A DNA stretch of 64,000 nt, taken from assembly GCA_003024785.1 (NCBI GenBank), contig PUQB01000083.1, positions 570,368 through 634,367 of the forward strand, read 5' to 3'. This stretch comes from Selaginella tamariscina. Its lineage: Eukaryota > Streptophyta > Lycopodiopsida > Selaginellales > Selaginellaceae. Position 1 is the first letter of the stretch. Every line of letters starts with the position of its first letter. A model generated the notes under the pieces. That model did not search any database. It was not told the origin of the DNA and worked only from the letters and a program-made list of their open reading frames with translations. Below are positions 12,329-25,309 of the stretch, piece by piece. Both the position numbers and the translations under genes were made by a program.

Positions 12329-15300
12329 CATATAATCTTAGATTGAAAAATGTTTTTGCCTATATGAGAATCCGTTCATGGTTGTTCTTTCTAAGATACA
12401 TATAACACGTTGTCTTTGTCTAGAAACTGGGATCAATTCGAGACGAACAAGGCACTCTTTGGTGTTGAGACTACATTTGATGAGGAGCTGTATACCACTA
12501 AACTGGAAAAGGGACCTCAAACAAGAGAACGAGAAAGAGAAGCTTTAAAGTTGGCTAGAGAAATCGAAGTGCAGTCTTATAGAAGCTCTCAATTTACTGA
12601 GGTTTGTTTGATTTATATTCATTTGTTGGTACTGTGTGTGTGTGTAACTTAGAGTTATCGGACACTCTTATATAACATACTACAGTTTCTATGTGTATGA
12701 TGCTTAGAGGCATATAATATTTACACGCACATATATGTGTTTGTTTGCCCCGATATGCATATAACTAATGTCTATGTAAAGATAACTTATTCTGTTTTGT
12801 ATATACACGCAGGACCAAGGTGGATCGGATGCTGAATTGGATAACTTAGACGAAGAAAGCAGATACTCGTCTGTGTTGAGACAGCATGGCGGTGAAGACG
12901 GTGGTGAGGATGATCATCAGAAGGACGCTGATAACTACAACGATGAAACCTTTGGTGCGTCTAGTGAGAGCAATGGGAGCACTCCAACAGCAGGCGTTCT
13001 CACTACACTGGTCAGTTTCTATTTCAGACGTATACATACATTGGTGTACATATACATATATAGGACATGTTGTTTTCAGGATCCTATGGCGCCTCCTGTA
13101 GCATCACACTCACCAGCGGCTGGAGACGTGGCCCTTCAGACTGCCACAAGCGGTTCTCTTCAAGACGAGGTTTTAAGGTCCGTGGATTCTTTCTCTCACC
13201 CCGCTCCTCCCGCTTCTCTCTCTCACACACACACAAGTCTCTCTTAACAGGGATTCTCGAGAGCCCAAGGGTCAGGACATCTCTAAGAGAGGAAAGAAGG
13301 AAGAGTTTAAAAGCTCTGTAGAGGCCAAAGAAAGAAGCTTGCAAAAGACTACTTGTAAGTAGATAAACCGGATGCTTTATACACACACACGGTATAGCTG
13401 CTGATAAGTATGGACGTATGTATGTATGCATAACCTATACAGTAAAATACATACACGCACTCGATATATTTGACTTTGCCTCTAATATTACATAGCATAA
13501 CACGTGCATACTAGAAATGTCTATTGACTTTGCTTTACAGCTAATGCTATTGCTGCTTCTAAGCTGGCCGAGGAACAGAAGGCCCCTGTTGAGGCATTTG
13601 AAGCACCTTCTAAAGCTACTACCCCCCCTTTACCGTCAGGCCCTCCTGCATCCGCTTTACCCATCCCGGTTGCACTAAACAACGCTACTGGGCCTTCTGG
13701 GCCTTCTTCTTCAGGTGATCTAAATAAACTTTCTGACTATAATATCCAGCTATACATCCGTATAAATATTCTAATGTACGTAATCTACTTAGTGTACATA
13801 TAGCGGAACTTCATCTGTTATATTAATGTATTCTATTTCTGTGTATGTGTAAAAGGATACACAGAAATAGAAACATACATTTATTTCTTGAGGCTTTGTG
13901 TAGCAGGCTCTTCACGCAGTCCGAAGAAGTCTGAAGCTGTTACTGCAACCGATGGTGGTGAGCTGGCTCCGGCGACATCTCCTGCTCCGGCTGCTCCGTC
14001 ACCTTCTACTAGTATTTCTAGTGCTGGAAGCTCTACAGTCAAGAAATCTACTTTAAATCCCAACTCCAAGGTAGTACATATGTATATATGTGTGCACGTG
14101 TGTATATATATGTATATAATACATAGTGCCTTTATTCTGCTTTTCTCTCTCTCTCTCTACATGGACATTGTTTCATTTGTTGGTTTCGTGTACACACGTG
14201 CTTACATAAGACTGTATAGGAATTCAAGCTAAATCCAAATGCGAAGGCATTCACACCGAGCTTCAGCACACCCCGGCCTGCTTCACCGGTAAACCAAGGT
14301 ACAGTGTTCTTACCAGCGGGTTTACCGGTGGCCCCCATTCAACCAATGCCCGTGGGACTTGGATACGTGCACCAACCAGGCCAGCCTGCTCAGTTCACGC
14401 AGTATAACAATACCATGGCTGTAAGTGGTGTCACTGCTTCACCTACGTATGCCCAACCTGCTGCTACCTTCGTCCCTGCTGTTCCCCCTATTAAGCTTCC
14501 TCAATCCCAACCTCAGGTACTTGTGTATCCGTGTCTATCTCTGTGGTTGGTGTTATATCCTTCTACATGTATATTTTTGTGCACATATATACATTTAATA
14601 TGTTGACAATCAGTATGGATTTACATATTGATCTATTCTGTACACACGTATTGCAGGTGGGTGCTAGTCCGTATGGACAACAAACGATTCGGTATGTTCC
14701 TCCCGTGCAACCGGCTGCGTATCCACCTCCGAACGTATGGATAAGTATTGTGTGTCCGTGTTTGTATATATGCAAGTCATCAAATATTATGTTTGTGCAT
14801 CCGTATACAGGCGTGCACGCACAAACACATCTTGATTTGGCTTATAACTGTTCTCTCCTTTGCAGTATCCGCAACAAGTGATTTACGGTCAGCCTCCCTT
14901 CTTCTATATACCTCAATACCCACAGGTACTTTATTTGTTTACACCATAGCTATACTCGCTATCATTAACACACACACACACACACATCATAATGATTGAC
15001 TTCGACTGATGGGACTGGTGATATAAAGGGCGTGATGCATGGACAACCAATACAAGTACCTCAGCAGACGCCACTTCCTCCTCCGGTGTCTTCACAGTTA
15101 ACACAGCCACAGAAGCACCTGGGTAAGCTATCTGAATAATTCATGTAATTGAGTCTAATTCCATTCACATTACATCTCTCTAGTTAAATCACGAAAAATC
15201 CGTGATGGTTTTAAATTTCACTCCACCCTGGTTTGCATGTTTATGTATATACTGTGGTACATACAAATACGCAGATATGTATATACTGTCTGTATATGTA

Positions 15301-15439
15301 TGTGTACGAATATTAAAATGCAGATTGATGTGTATCAGGAGCGGAAATGGCGGGGAGTCGGTCTAATACAGGGACAGGGACAGGGGCAAACAAGCCAATC
15401 AGGACGAGCAGCAGTGGTAGTGGCGGGGGAAAGAATTAA
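11114..15439 (+). CDS. CID4-like: Ataxin-2-like CTC-interacting domain protein (Lsm, LsmAD, PAM2)
   Basis: Fifteen exons: 11114-11206, 11473-11718, 11855-11990, 12071-12257, 12424-12601, 12813-13010, 13080-13177, 13251-13354, 13541-13714, 13907-14070, 14220-14516, 14657-14734, 14866-14925, 15029-15122 and 15339-15439, giving about 735 residues. An N-terminal Lsm domain lies in exons 2-3 (LLFLTMCLVGQFVDVHLKDG, YSGIFHTANVGKDFG, VVLK). LsmAD spans exons 4-6 (NWDQFETNKALFG, TTFDEELYTTKLEKG, LAREIE, LDEESRYSSVLR). A PAM2 motif is split by the intron between exons 10 and 11 (LNPNSK, then EFKLNPNAKAFTPSF). The rest is Pro/Gln/Ser-rich low complexity with a Gly-Thr tail. Homologues bind poly(A)-binding protein through PAM2 and act in mRNA stability and stress granules. 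Exons 5-15 keep a consistent phase; exons 2-4 carry about three or four single-base losses. The exon 2 acceptor phase does not fit exon 1 as written. Confidence 0.9.
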
Positions 15440-15849
15440 TTTTGCGCTAACAAAAGGATTTTGATCGGTTTTGTTGATTGAGCAGTGTAAGTAATCCGTG
15501 ATTAAAGGACTAATACTAACTTTTGTAGTGTAAAGTATATCATGCTTTGGGTTAAGCCTATTTACAAGTATTGTGTTGGATATAATAGATTTGAAGTGCT
15601 TAACATTTGAGGTCTATAACATTCTAAATAACATTATTTTGGTATATTCATGACATTTTGTACCGGTTAATTTAAGAACAAATCCACAAGGGCGTTTGTG
15701 TGTGCACTTGTTTGTACACACATGGTTGTATAGATGTTGAAATAATAAAAATCTTTTATTAACTGAAAATAGTCATTGCTCTCACAAAGAAACTATTTAA
15801 TTTAAATTTTAGAAATGTATGAAAATATATATTTTTAATTTATTAATAT
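15440..15849. other. 3' flank of the CID gene
   Basis: AT-rich DNA between the CID stop and the first LTR. It should include the untranslated 3' end; AATAAA-like strings occur near 15740-15755 (AATAATAAAAAT). No coding signal is seen. Confidence 0.5.
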
Positions 15850-16053
15850 TGTAAGATATTGTATATTATGTAACGTAATGTATATACGCATGTGTATATA
15901 CACACATGCATAGTGACACATGGGTGGTGATCTGGCTGCCATGTGTCAGTGCCATGTGTCACATGTGTGCCACGTGGTAGGAGGTCTCCTGTATATAAGC
16001 AGGGTTTTTGTAGCTTAATAGATCTGACATTTTAATATATATCGGCTCTTTCA
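15850..16053 (+). repeat. 5' LTR of the first Ty3-type element
   Basis: It is 204 bp, TG...CA bounded, and pairs with 20560-20763. A TATA-like TGTATATAAGCAGG at about 15990-16004 is the likely promoter. The internal segment has nested palindromic strings (GTGTATATACACAC) and repeats of CATGTGTCA. Confidence 0.92.
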
Positions 16054-16124
16054 TTGGTGGAGAAGTTGGGTATTCCTTTCTTCGCCTTTTACTTTTCGTG
16101 TTTTCACGATGATGAATATGGAGA

Positions 16125-17182
16125 TGGCGTTTAGCATTATTGTTACTGCTTATTGATGCACAAACAAAGTTGTTGGAGCGCTTTGTTGAGGGTTCGTCCT
16201 CCTCTTCCCCGCCTGAGCCTCCTGCCGGGGATCTGCTTCTAGTACTCCTTCGTCTTCTTCACAGGCCACAAATCCGAGGGTTCGACCCCGATCTTTTTGT
16301 GGTGATCCAGGAAATGATGTATACCACTGGTTTGATCATTTCCAAGTTATTGTTCGTTACCATGGTTGGGATGAGGCGCGTGCTCTCAGAGAATTCCCTA
16401 CATGTTTGGAAGGCCCTGCGCTCAAGTGGTATAATGGATTGGCTGCGGAGATTCAAGCCAATAGTAATCGGTTGACGGAAGGCCTCAAACGTACGTTTGG
16501 CAAAGTTGAGGATTCAGATGATGCTTTCCAACAATGCACGCATACGACAACATCCTGGTGAGTCTGTTATGCGGTTCAGTATTAGGTTCGGGGATTTAGT
16601 TCGGCGTGCATATCCTAATATGCCTGAGCCCATTAAGCTCGGTATGTTATGGCCAACTATGCGACCCGAACTTGTTCGATTCATTCGGGCTCTTCGTCCT
16701 ACCACATTGGAGGAAGCTTTTGCACTAGCTCAACGATTTGAGTTGGTGCCTGGTGAGGGCCGTGTTCCCCTTGGGTTACCTACTCCTCTATTCAACGTGC
16801 TGATCCAATGGAGGTTGACGCTGCTGCATATGTCCCGCACGAAAGCCTTCGTGGTCGACCTCGGGGCCCACCCCGTGGACCACCTCCACGAAATCGTCCT
16901 GCACTTGCTCCAGTTCCTGCCCGTGGTGGTCAAAATCCACGGATTCGTGACAGGAGGAATCGGAACAATGCAGGTCGACCCAATCAAGTTCATTGTTGGG
17001 CATGTTGGGCACCTGGACATACTTGGCGGGCATGCGATGTGTATCCTGATTGGCGTCCACCACATCCAGGCTGGCGACCATATGTTCCGGATGGTGTGCC
17101 TGTGGCGGCCATTATGGCTAATGATGAGCTTTCAGATGATGAAGCCTCTCTTGCAGGTGGATCTGTTGCGGAAAACGAGTAA
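16125..17182 (+). CDS. gag of the first Ty3-type element, frame-broken
   Basis: The capsid region carries the retrotransposon-gag signature (WFDHFQVIVRYHGWDEAR, GPALKWYNGLAAEI), and the next frame continues with HPGESVMRFSIRFGDLVRRA. The C-terminal part (16808-17182) is Arg/Pro-rich and holds one zinc knuckle, CWACWAPGHTWRAC (C-x2-C-x4-H-x4-C). It ends at the TAA at 17180-17182. Three frames are used in turn, with breaks near 16250, 16500-16560 and 16790. Gag forms the particle that encloses the RNA. Confidence 0.8.
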
Positions 17183-17211
17183 TCGTACGGGCGACGGAGG
17201 GATCCCGTGCG

Positions 17212-20200
17212 ATGGAGACTTCACCTCCATGTTTTTTTCGCTATGCATATCAAGGTTTGCAAGTTCCACCAGATCATCCAGTTTTCACATTTTCTGCACG
17301 GGTGAATGATCTTTCAGTCACAGTGCTTGTGGATACAGGATCCAGTATGTCTTCCATAACTGCTTCTCTAGCGCATCGGTGCTCATTACCCGTGCAGATA
17401 AGGTCTTGCACATTTTATATGGTAATGGGCAGTCTCGTGCAGTATCACAGTACACCACTTTGACTACGCTGGTTATGGGTGCCAACTGTAAGTTTCCCTC
17501 TGGGTCTCTTAGGGTTGTCCCTTCCCAGGTCTTTGACATCATTCTGGGATGTGATTGGTTAAAGCAGTCGAAAGGTACATGTGATTTTTCACTCTCTCCT
17601 CCTGTATTACGCTTGGAGTCTGTGTCTTTGCAGTCTGTTCCTTTACGTCCAGAGAAGCTTGTTGCTGTTTGTATCACGCATACAGCTCCTTTGATTCCGG
17701 TCTTGGGGGTGTTCATCTCAACAGGTTCAAATGCCGGATCCGTCACCTGAGTGTCGAGCACACTGCATCGAACAACTTAAGAAACAGTATGCAAGTTTGT
17801 TCAAATTTGATCTGTCCCAAGGTGCACGTGTGAAGACTCGACACTGTATACCCACCGGCAATGCAAAGCCTTTCAAAGTCCCGGTTCGACGCAGGTCACC
17901 AAAGGAGTTATCAGCCATGCGAACAGCTGTTACTGATATGATTGGTAAACGAGTGTGTCGTCCGTCACGGAGTCCATGGGCATGTGAACCTCATTTGGTT
18001 CCCAAGCCTGATGGATCTCTCCGATTTTGTGTGGATTACCGACCTCTTAACGATGTTACCATCAAAGATGTCTATCCACTTCCGAACTCTGCCGATCTAT
18101 TAGATCGTTTGGGTCAGAGTCGATGGTTTACTAAGTTGGATTTGGCATCAGGATATTGGCAGGTTCCTATGGCTGAGGAGGATATTCCAAAAACGGCCTT
18201 CCGGACACCATTTGGTCTTTACGAGTTTTTGGTCATGCCTTTTGGATTGACTTCAGCTCCTGCCACCTTTCAACGCATGATGGATGAGCTTCTTTCCGAT
18301 ATGCCTGATATCACTGCCGATTTTATCGACGATGTGCTCATTCATGGGTCTGGTTCTTGGGAGGATCACATTCGTGATGTACGGCGCGTTCTTGATCGAT
18401 TTCGAGAAGTTGGCCTGAAGTTGAAACTTGAAAAGTGTGTGTTTGGTTCGACCGACACCACTTACTTGGGTTACCGTATATCTCGAGAGGGTTTACAGGT
18501 GGATCCAATGAAGTTGCGAGCTGTTCGAGAGTTCCCTCGTCCCCGTACAGTACAGGAAGTCCAGCGTTTCTTGGGCACGGTGCAGTACTTGGGTCGATTC
18601 ATCGATCATCTCACTGATCGAACTGCCCCTCTTCGGGAGTTAGTTCGTCCACAGGTATCTTTCAGGTGGACTCGCAGTGTCAGCAGGCATTTGACCAGTT
18701 AAAAGAGTTCCTGACAACTCCACCATTGCTTCAATACCCAGATTTTACTCGTCCGTTCATTTTACGAGTAGATGCCTCAGATGTTGGTATTGGTGGTGTA
18801 TTGATGCAAACTGATGCTGTGGATTCTTCAATTCGACACCCGGTGGCTTACATTAGTCGAGTACTCACGCCGGCTGAGCGGAATTATTCCACTACTGAAA
18901 AAGAATGCCTTGCTGCTGTTTGGGGTTTTGAACGACTTCATGCCTACTTACATGGGAGTGAAACACTTTTGGAGTGTGATCATGCTGCTGTCACTTCCTT
19001 ATAAAACGGAAGAATTTAGTGGGTCGTGTAGCCAGATGGGCATTACGTCTCCAAGTATATAACTTTAAGGTGGTGCACAGGCCTGGGCGAACAATGGTGG
19101 ATGCGGATGCACTTTCTCGAGCACCCCTTTCTGATTCCACTTTGCCTGCTCATGCAGTCGCTGCAGCATTCGGTTTGATACAAGCCCCTCAGGTATTCGA
19201 TGCCGACTTACCATCCTTGGAACAGTGGCAGGATGCCAAAAACGTGAACCGTGGACGAGGCAATTACGGATGCGTTTGCAAGTCCTCTTCCGAACCAGTT
19301 TCGACAATATCATGCTCAGTTTCGACTTCAGGATGGTTTATTGTATTTTATTGGGACAAATCCAGAGACAGATGGCGTTGGCTGTGCCCTCTACATATGT
19401 TCCACACCTTCTTCGAGCATATCATGATTCGCCTATTGTTGGAGGTCATCTTGGTCACCAACGAGTGTTGGAGAAGCTCCGCAGATCCTTTTATTGGCCT
19501 AGCATGCGTGGTGATGTGATCAGGTATATTCAGAATTGTCCCATTTGTCAAACTCGGAATTCCTCTACGACTCGGGCCATGGGGGTTAGAATCCATCAAC
19601 GTCTCTCGCCCTTTTGAGTTAATTGCAGTGGATTTAATGGGACCTTTTCCACGTTCTTCTCAAGGTAACCAGTACATCATTGTCGTATCTGATTATTTAA
19701 CTCGTTGGGTGGAGGTTGGTGCTCTTCCGGATGCAACTGCCCTGTCAACAGCTTTGTTTTTGTTCGATAATGTGGTTTTGCAGCATTCTTGTCCAGAGCG
19801 GATGTTATCAGATAATGGCCCCGCTTTCATTGCAGAGGTATTCCGAGTGTTGTGTGAGAGGTTAGGGGTAAAACACTCATTTGCCTCTCCATATCATCCA
19901 CAAACTGATGGTTTGGTGGAGCGATTGAATCGGACCTTCAAGGGTATGATCTCGAAGTATGTGAACTTCAATCACACTGACTGGGATTGGTATTTGCGAT
20001 GCTTGAGATTTGCTTATGTAACAGGCATTCAGAGTTCGATTGGTATCTCTCCATTCAAGGCATTGTATGGATATGATCCTAAGTTGCCTAGTGAATTGGG
20101 ATTATCATCGAATCTGCCACGTGCCGAGGATGCGAAAATGTGGGCTCGACATTTGGATGCTGTCTTACCTCTTCTGCGTGCAGAGTCTGCTGAACATCTT

Positions 20201-20623
20201 GGTCGAGCTCAAATACAGCAACAATCTTCTTACAATGCACGACATCAAACTCCACCAGACTATGCTGACGGTGACTTAGTACTGGTACGTTTTCCCAAGC
20301 TAACTGCACCTGGGCTTGCAACTGGTTTATTACATAAGTGGCTTGGTCCCTACCGAGTTCTCCGAAAGGTTGGTCCTCAGGTGTATCAGGTACAGTTGGT
20401 GGGATCTCATGAGGTTGAGATAGTTCACGTAGTTCGAATGAAACGGTTTGTTGTTCGAGACTCGTTGACTACATTCGGTCATACCTTAGATGGCCCAACT
20501 CACACGGATCCAGGACCATCAGATCCATCACCATCTACACAACCGCAGAGGGGGGATAATGTAAGATACTGTATATTATGTAACGTAATGTATATACGCA
20601 TGTGTATATACACACATGCATAG
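17212..20623 (+). CDS. pol of the first Ty3-type element: protease, RT, RNase H, integrase (broken)
   Basis: The aspartic protease site LVDTGSSMS lies at about 17326-17352. Reverse transcriptase occupies 17731-18700, with WFTKLDLASGYWQV, MPFGLTSAPATFQRMM and a catalytic box FIDDVLIHG in place of the common YLDD. RNase H is at 18690-19000 (RVDASDVGIGG, TEKECLAAVWG). Integrase has an HHCC finger near 19395-19550 (CPICQ), a DDE core (VDLMGPF, SDNGPAFI, DGLVERLNR) at 19625-19935 and a C-terminal GPY/F-type KWLGPYRVL at about 20338. Frame breaks occur near 17460, 17725, 18690, 19010, 19240 and 19600. The last frame reads through the purine tract and 64 bases into the 3' LTR. The integrase reminds me of animal-type Ty3 elements more than of plant Tat/Athila; that is an impression from memory. 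Confidence 0.88.
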
Positions 20624-20763
20624 TGACACATGGGTGGTGATCTGGCCGCCATGTGTCAGCGCCACGTGTCGCATGTGTGCCACATGGCAGGAGGTCTCCT
20701 GTATATAAGCAGGGTTTTTGTAGCTTAATAGATCTGACATTTTAATATATATCGGCTCTTTCA
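20560..20763 (+). repeat. 3' LTR of the first Ty3-type element
   Basis: It has the same length as the 5' LTR and differs from it by about 7 transitions. It is preceded by the purine tract at about 20545-20559 and followed by ATATG, which partly repeats the 5' flank. Confidence 0.92.
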
Positions 20764-23700
20764 ATATGAGTCCTGGTAAAACTGGTGTAAACTTATTAAT
20801 TTATAATTTCACAATATTAAAAATGCATATGCCAAAACTTTGTCTTTGGAAAAGTTATGTTAATGAACTTACAAATTAAAAAGTTCAAAAATTTATTGCA
20901 TTATAAAAGTATTTTTTATTTAAGGTATTAATACATGTTCGCTTACAAAATTAAAAAGTTTAAAAAATGTATTGCATTATAAAAGTATTCTTTATTTAAG
21001 GTATTAACACAAAACTTTACCTTATTTTTATGTTTCAAAAATTAATACATTGTGTCCATAAAAAACGATTTTGTTTCATTTTCTCTTTTATGTTTGAAAA
21101 AACAACGTAAGGCTAAGTTCTAAATATAACCCATTCAAAAAAAATTAGGTTTCTCAAACATAAATTATAAAGAAAACAAAAATGAAATTATTTAAAAGAT
21201 TTTAACATTTTAAATTAAATTTATAAAGAAATTTCAACTATCAATAAATATCTTACTTTCTTTGTTTGTTATATTTATTTTCAAACATTACACATCCAAA
21301 TTTCTTTGAAACTTCATAAACATGAATCAATTTGGTAATAATGAATAACATTTTGTAAAAGTAAAAATATATTATTGTATTTTTAAATATTTGTAAAATC
21401 AAGACTACATAACAAAAAGGGGGTAGAAGTGCAGTGATCATGCATTTACATATATTATTTCCACATCCATCGTTACAAGCCCCAAAAACAAGTGCAACAT
21501 TTCGTGAGGCATAAACACATTAGATATATATACCTTAATCTAAGAGATGAGTAAATGTTATTTCATATTTATACTTATTTTTATAATTTTTTATATGCAC
21601 AAAAGGTGTATTTATGCAGTGTGATATATGCATGCCAGAATGGAGCCAATTACACACACACATTGCAATATAATATAAGTAGGATAGTCACTACAAATAT
21701 GTTAATATTTACATGTAAGATGGATGTGTGTATATACTAGTCCATTTAGCTAGTGTATAATATTTATATACTAAGTACTTAAACCAACCAAATATATTAA
21801 AGCTTTTTGAATTATGCAATTTCTAGTTTTTAATTAGAACCTTGTTAATATGCAAAGTCACATAGGTTTATAAATATTATAATACCACAATGAACTATTA
21901 ACTCACTATATTTTTTAAAAATAATATAATATAATTTGGATATTTGTCCAGTACTAAAGTTAAAGCAGCATAAAATATATTTACTTTAAAAGCTAAAACA
22001 TTTCAGTAAACTAATTAAAGTTAAGTCAAATTTTAAGTTTTTCACCAGAGAAAGTACTTTAGCCTCACTATCTTAATTTCATAAAAAAACCATTTTACAA
22101 ATGAATATTCGTTAATAACTTTGTCTACAAACTTCTTGCTTGCCATGTAATTCAAACCATGGCATGCTTGGCCATAAAGTTTTTGGGTAGGTCTTTGTCT
22201 CATTGTTGCACCTTCATTGTACCCCCAACATGGTGGTGCCTCTAGAAGTTGGTAAGCAAGCCTTCTCCGATGCAATAGGAGATTGGACCTCAGACTTAGC
22301 CTCAGCTTGGACAACAACAACCCAACCATCATAGCCTCATCAACACTGGACAATAGTAGCAACCTCAAACCCTAGCATGACAACATGACCATGTTTAGCT
22401 TTGGTGGTGCTTAAGGAGGAAGTGACTTCTTTCCAAGAGGAAGATTGGATGCAGAGGTATTATATATATATATAAACATATATAATATGTATAATAATAA
22501 GAAGTATCATTTTGCACGTGATGAGGTTATGTCAAAGTTCTATGGATGAACTCTTCCATTATATCTATCATAACCAAATGTGTCTCTTCCTCTCTCTCTA
22601 CATACCCTAACACATAATTATATATGTATGTAGAATACATTAACTAGCGACATATGAGTTGGCTATCAAGAAATTGGTTATTTATATGGTCAATGTCGTT
22701 GACTAACTTGAGAGTATGATGTATAGACTTGCTTATATATAAATATACACATAAGTATATACATAATTTAAATATGTGTAACTAAAACTAGAAATTATAT
22801 ATAAATTATGTTTATATTCAATATATATATATTGTTAATTTATATAAATATGCCCTTGTTATAGTGTGCTTTAATTGGAGGTTGGAATCTACTTGCAAAC
22901 ACTAACTTATTGGTCATGGCCTAGTGAATATACACATACATGTCATATACATCTAAATGTATGTGTCTATGTGTAAATTCATAGATATGAACACAATTTT
23001 GCATGTACACACCTAAAATACATTTATGAGTAGTAAGAAACAAACCTGCTTAATGCACTTGGGTATCTGGTGATGATCTGGCCTCATTAGGTATTTGTAA
23101 AAAACTTTAAGCAAAGTTAGATTTACCTTTCAAAAAACTCTTACCTTGATTTTCACTGTCCCAATTAAGTTTCTAGTTAGTTTCAGTGATTGAAATTAGG
23201 GTTGACCTAACCCCACACCCTAAACCCCTTGGGTTAGGGTTTTAGGGTCAATGGGAAAACTCACCAAGTATATTCTCATTGAGAATGAGATTCTGTGCTA
23301 GTTCACTTTACAAAACAGGAAAACAAAGGGGGCCTTTATCACATATAAGAGTTTCTAAATTCATAACTAAGTTCATTATTCTTATATTGGTGCAAGCTCT
23401 AGCTTGTGTCATTAAGGTACAACCCTTTGTTGACATCTCACCTTTAGGGTAGCCTACCCTTAACATTAGTAAATCCATGCATGGGAGGTCTTGTTGGACT
23501 GCATGTTCAAGGGTCAAAAGGTTGAGGCATGTCTCCAACCTCCTCCTTTACGTCAAGTTAAGAGTAGCACTCATAACTAAGTAGGGCATATATGTGTCCT
23601 TCCCAACTATAGATGTAAATCTTGATTGATAGGTTTTCTTTACCAAGTTCCTAAGGGTTCATAGAGGGGTTCTAGAGTTGGCATATGAGAGCCACGTTTG

Positions 23701-25271
23701 TGGCACCTAATGTAACTCTTAAATCTAAGGGGCTATAGTGTAATAGCCCACATCTTAGGAAACAGTGTTATCACTAAGTACACTCATGAATCATTAAGTA
23801 CGAACCCTAAGTCTAGGATATGACTTGGTCACTCAGACCCTTAGGGGTTAGTTGTGATCAGGGTGGGTTATACTCTTAGGTGAAGGTGATTTCTCAAGGG
23901 ATCAGTGACAATGCCTTAGCTCTGTCATAGGGTATGTGTGGGACACATCTCTTTGGTGGGGTTAAGGCATGAGCCTATTTAAGTCTCCTGAAGTAGGATT
24001 CTAAAGTTTACTTACAATTTAGGAAACTTAGGGTAGGACTCTGTGTCTTATGCCTATTTTGACATCTGAGTCAGACTCTTAGGGTTGTTTTGAAAGACTT
24101 AACATTGCTCATATAGAGTATTAATGCCGAATGACCACTTAACATTCACGTGTTGCCATGTGTTAGCCTTCAAGTTAAAACCTTGACAACTCTTCTCATG
24201 ACCACCAAATGTTTGTATGTGGTTTTTTGCAAAAAGCCACTAAACATCTAGATGGTTAGTCTCTTCACAAAAATTAAATCTTTTTGTGTGGTTTCTCTAT
24301 AATTTCTTTGTGTGTTTTCCAAAAGAAACCACACATTTGAACTCACACATATTCATCTCAAAAATTACGCAATGAAATTGACCATTGCCTATATCATAAA
24401 TCAGATGCTAGACCACTCAGAAAGCCATTAGAATAATCATTTAACATATCATATCAAACACAATATGTCTTATTTGTGTGGTGTCTTTAATGATTAGTCT
24501 CTTTATAATCATCAAATGTTTTACATGTGTTTTTTCTCAAAAATCCACACTCGCGAGCTCCTTGTGTATCCATTGAAAATATTATTTTTAAACATAAATG
24601 CAAACAAGAAACTAATCACTCACTGAAATCAAGTGATCGATTTTCTTTTGATTGTTGATTGTTGTTGTGGAACTTTTGTATCATTCAAATATAAAGTTAT
24701 GCTATTTTGTGAGTAATAAGCTATTTTACACAGTCGATATTGATGAATCCTTTCTCAATCTTAAGCACCAACTTGTAATCCTGGTCTCTTCTCTTACCCT
24801 TCGGTATACCCTTATATCATCAAGCATGGTTCCAGTGGATTGCCAAATGTGATATAACGAAATGGAATAACAAAATTTCTTCAAAGATAGTGGAGTTTGA
24901 ACGACAAAAAATAATGCAATCTGATTTTGCAAGTGAGTTTGATTTTATGGAGAAAGACATTAATTTATGGCCTAGAGAGCAAACTTTCATTTGTGGCAAT
25001 AGTGTATACAACTATGTATGACAATTTATAATGAAAAAATTAATGGTATCTATCGTAAATTGTAATGAAGCATATATGTATGTGTGTACAAGTGTACTTA
25101 CGTTTAGTTAACATATATTATGAATATATATATTGTATAGTAAGTACATAAGCATATAGATATACACATATATAATGTATGAAAAATGTGTCAAATATGC
25201 TACAAACATATACATAAACCATGTCAAGACAATATCTAGATCATACATAAGAAATGTTTATGTATCCATAA

Positions 25272-25309
<38 letters not shown>

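Larger units (their letters stand above)
15850..20763 (+). mobile_element. Ty3-type LTR retrotransposon with short LTRs, nearly complete
   Basis: Two 204-bp LTRs (15850-16053 and 20560-20763) flank gag, protease, reverse transcriptase, RNase H and integrase in Ty3 order. The LTRs begin TGTAAGATA and end CTCTTTCA. A purine tract GCAGAGGGGGGATAA abuts the 3' LTR. A target duplication of AATAT or ATAT is visible (15845-15849 and 20763/20764-20767). The LTRs differ at about 7 positions, all transitions, so insertion was fairly recent. The primer site starts one base after the 5' LTR with TGGTGGAGAAGTTGGG; I cannot name the tRNA. Several single-base frame breaks split gag and pol, so it is not coding-competent as written. 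No chromodomain is seen after the GPY/F module. Confidence 0.93.

Noticed and set aside
16054..16075. Self-priming in the first Ty3-type element
   Set aside because: The sequence after its 5' LTR begins TTGGTGGAGAAG, a tRNA-type TGG start, and I find no complement near the predicted transcript start in the LTR.
22042..22368. A 108-residue minus-strand frame rich in Leu and Arg
   Set aside because: No recognisable motif and no neighbouring exon; the composition is explained by a chance open stretch.
23738..24240. A possible solo LTR starting TGTAATAGCCCACATC
   Set aside because: I could not find a matching CA end, TATA box or target duplication.
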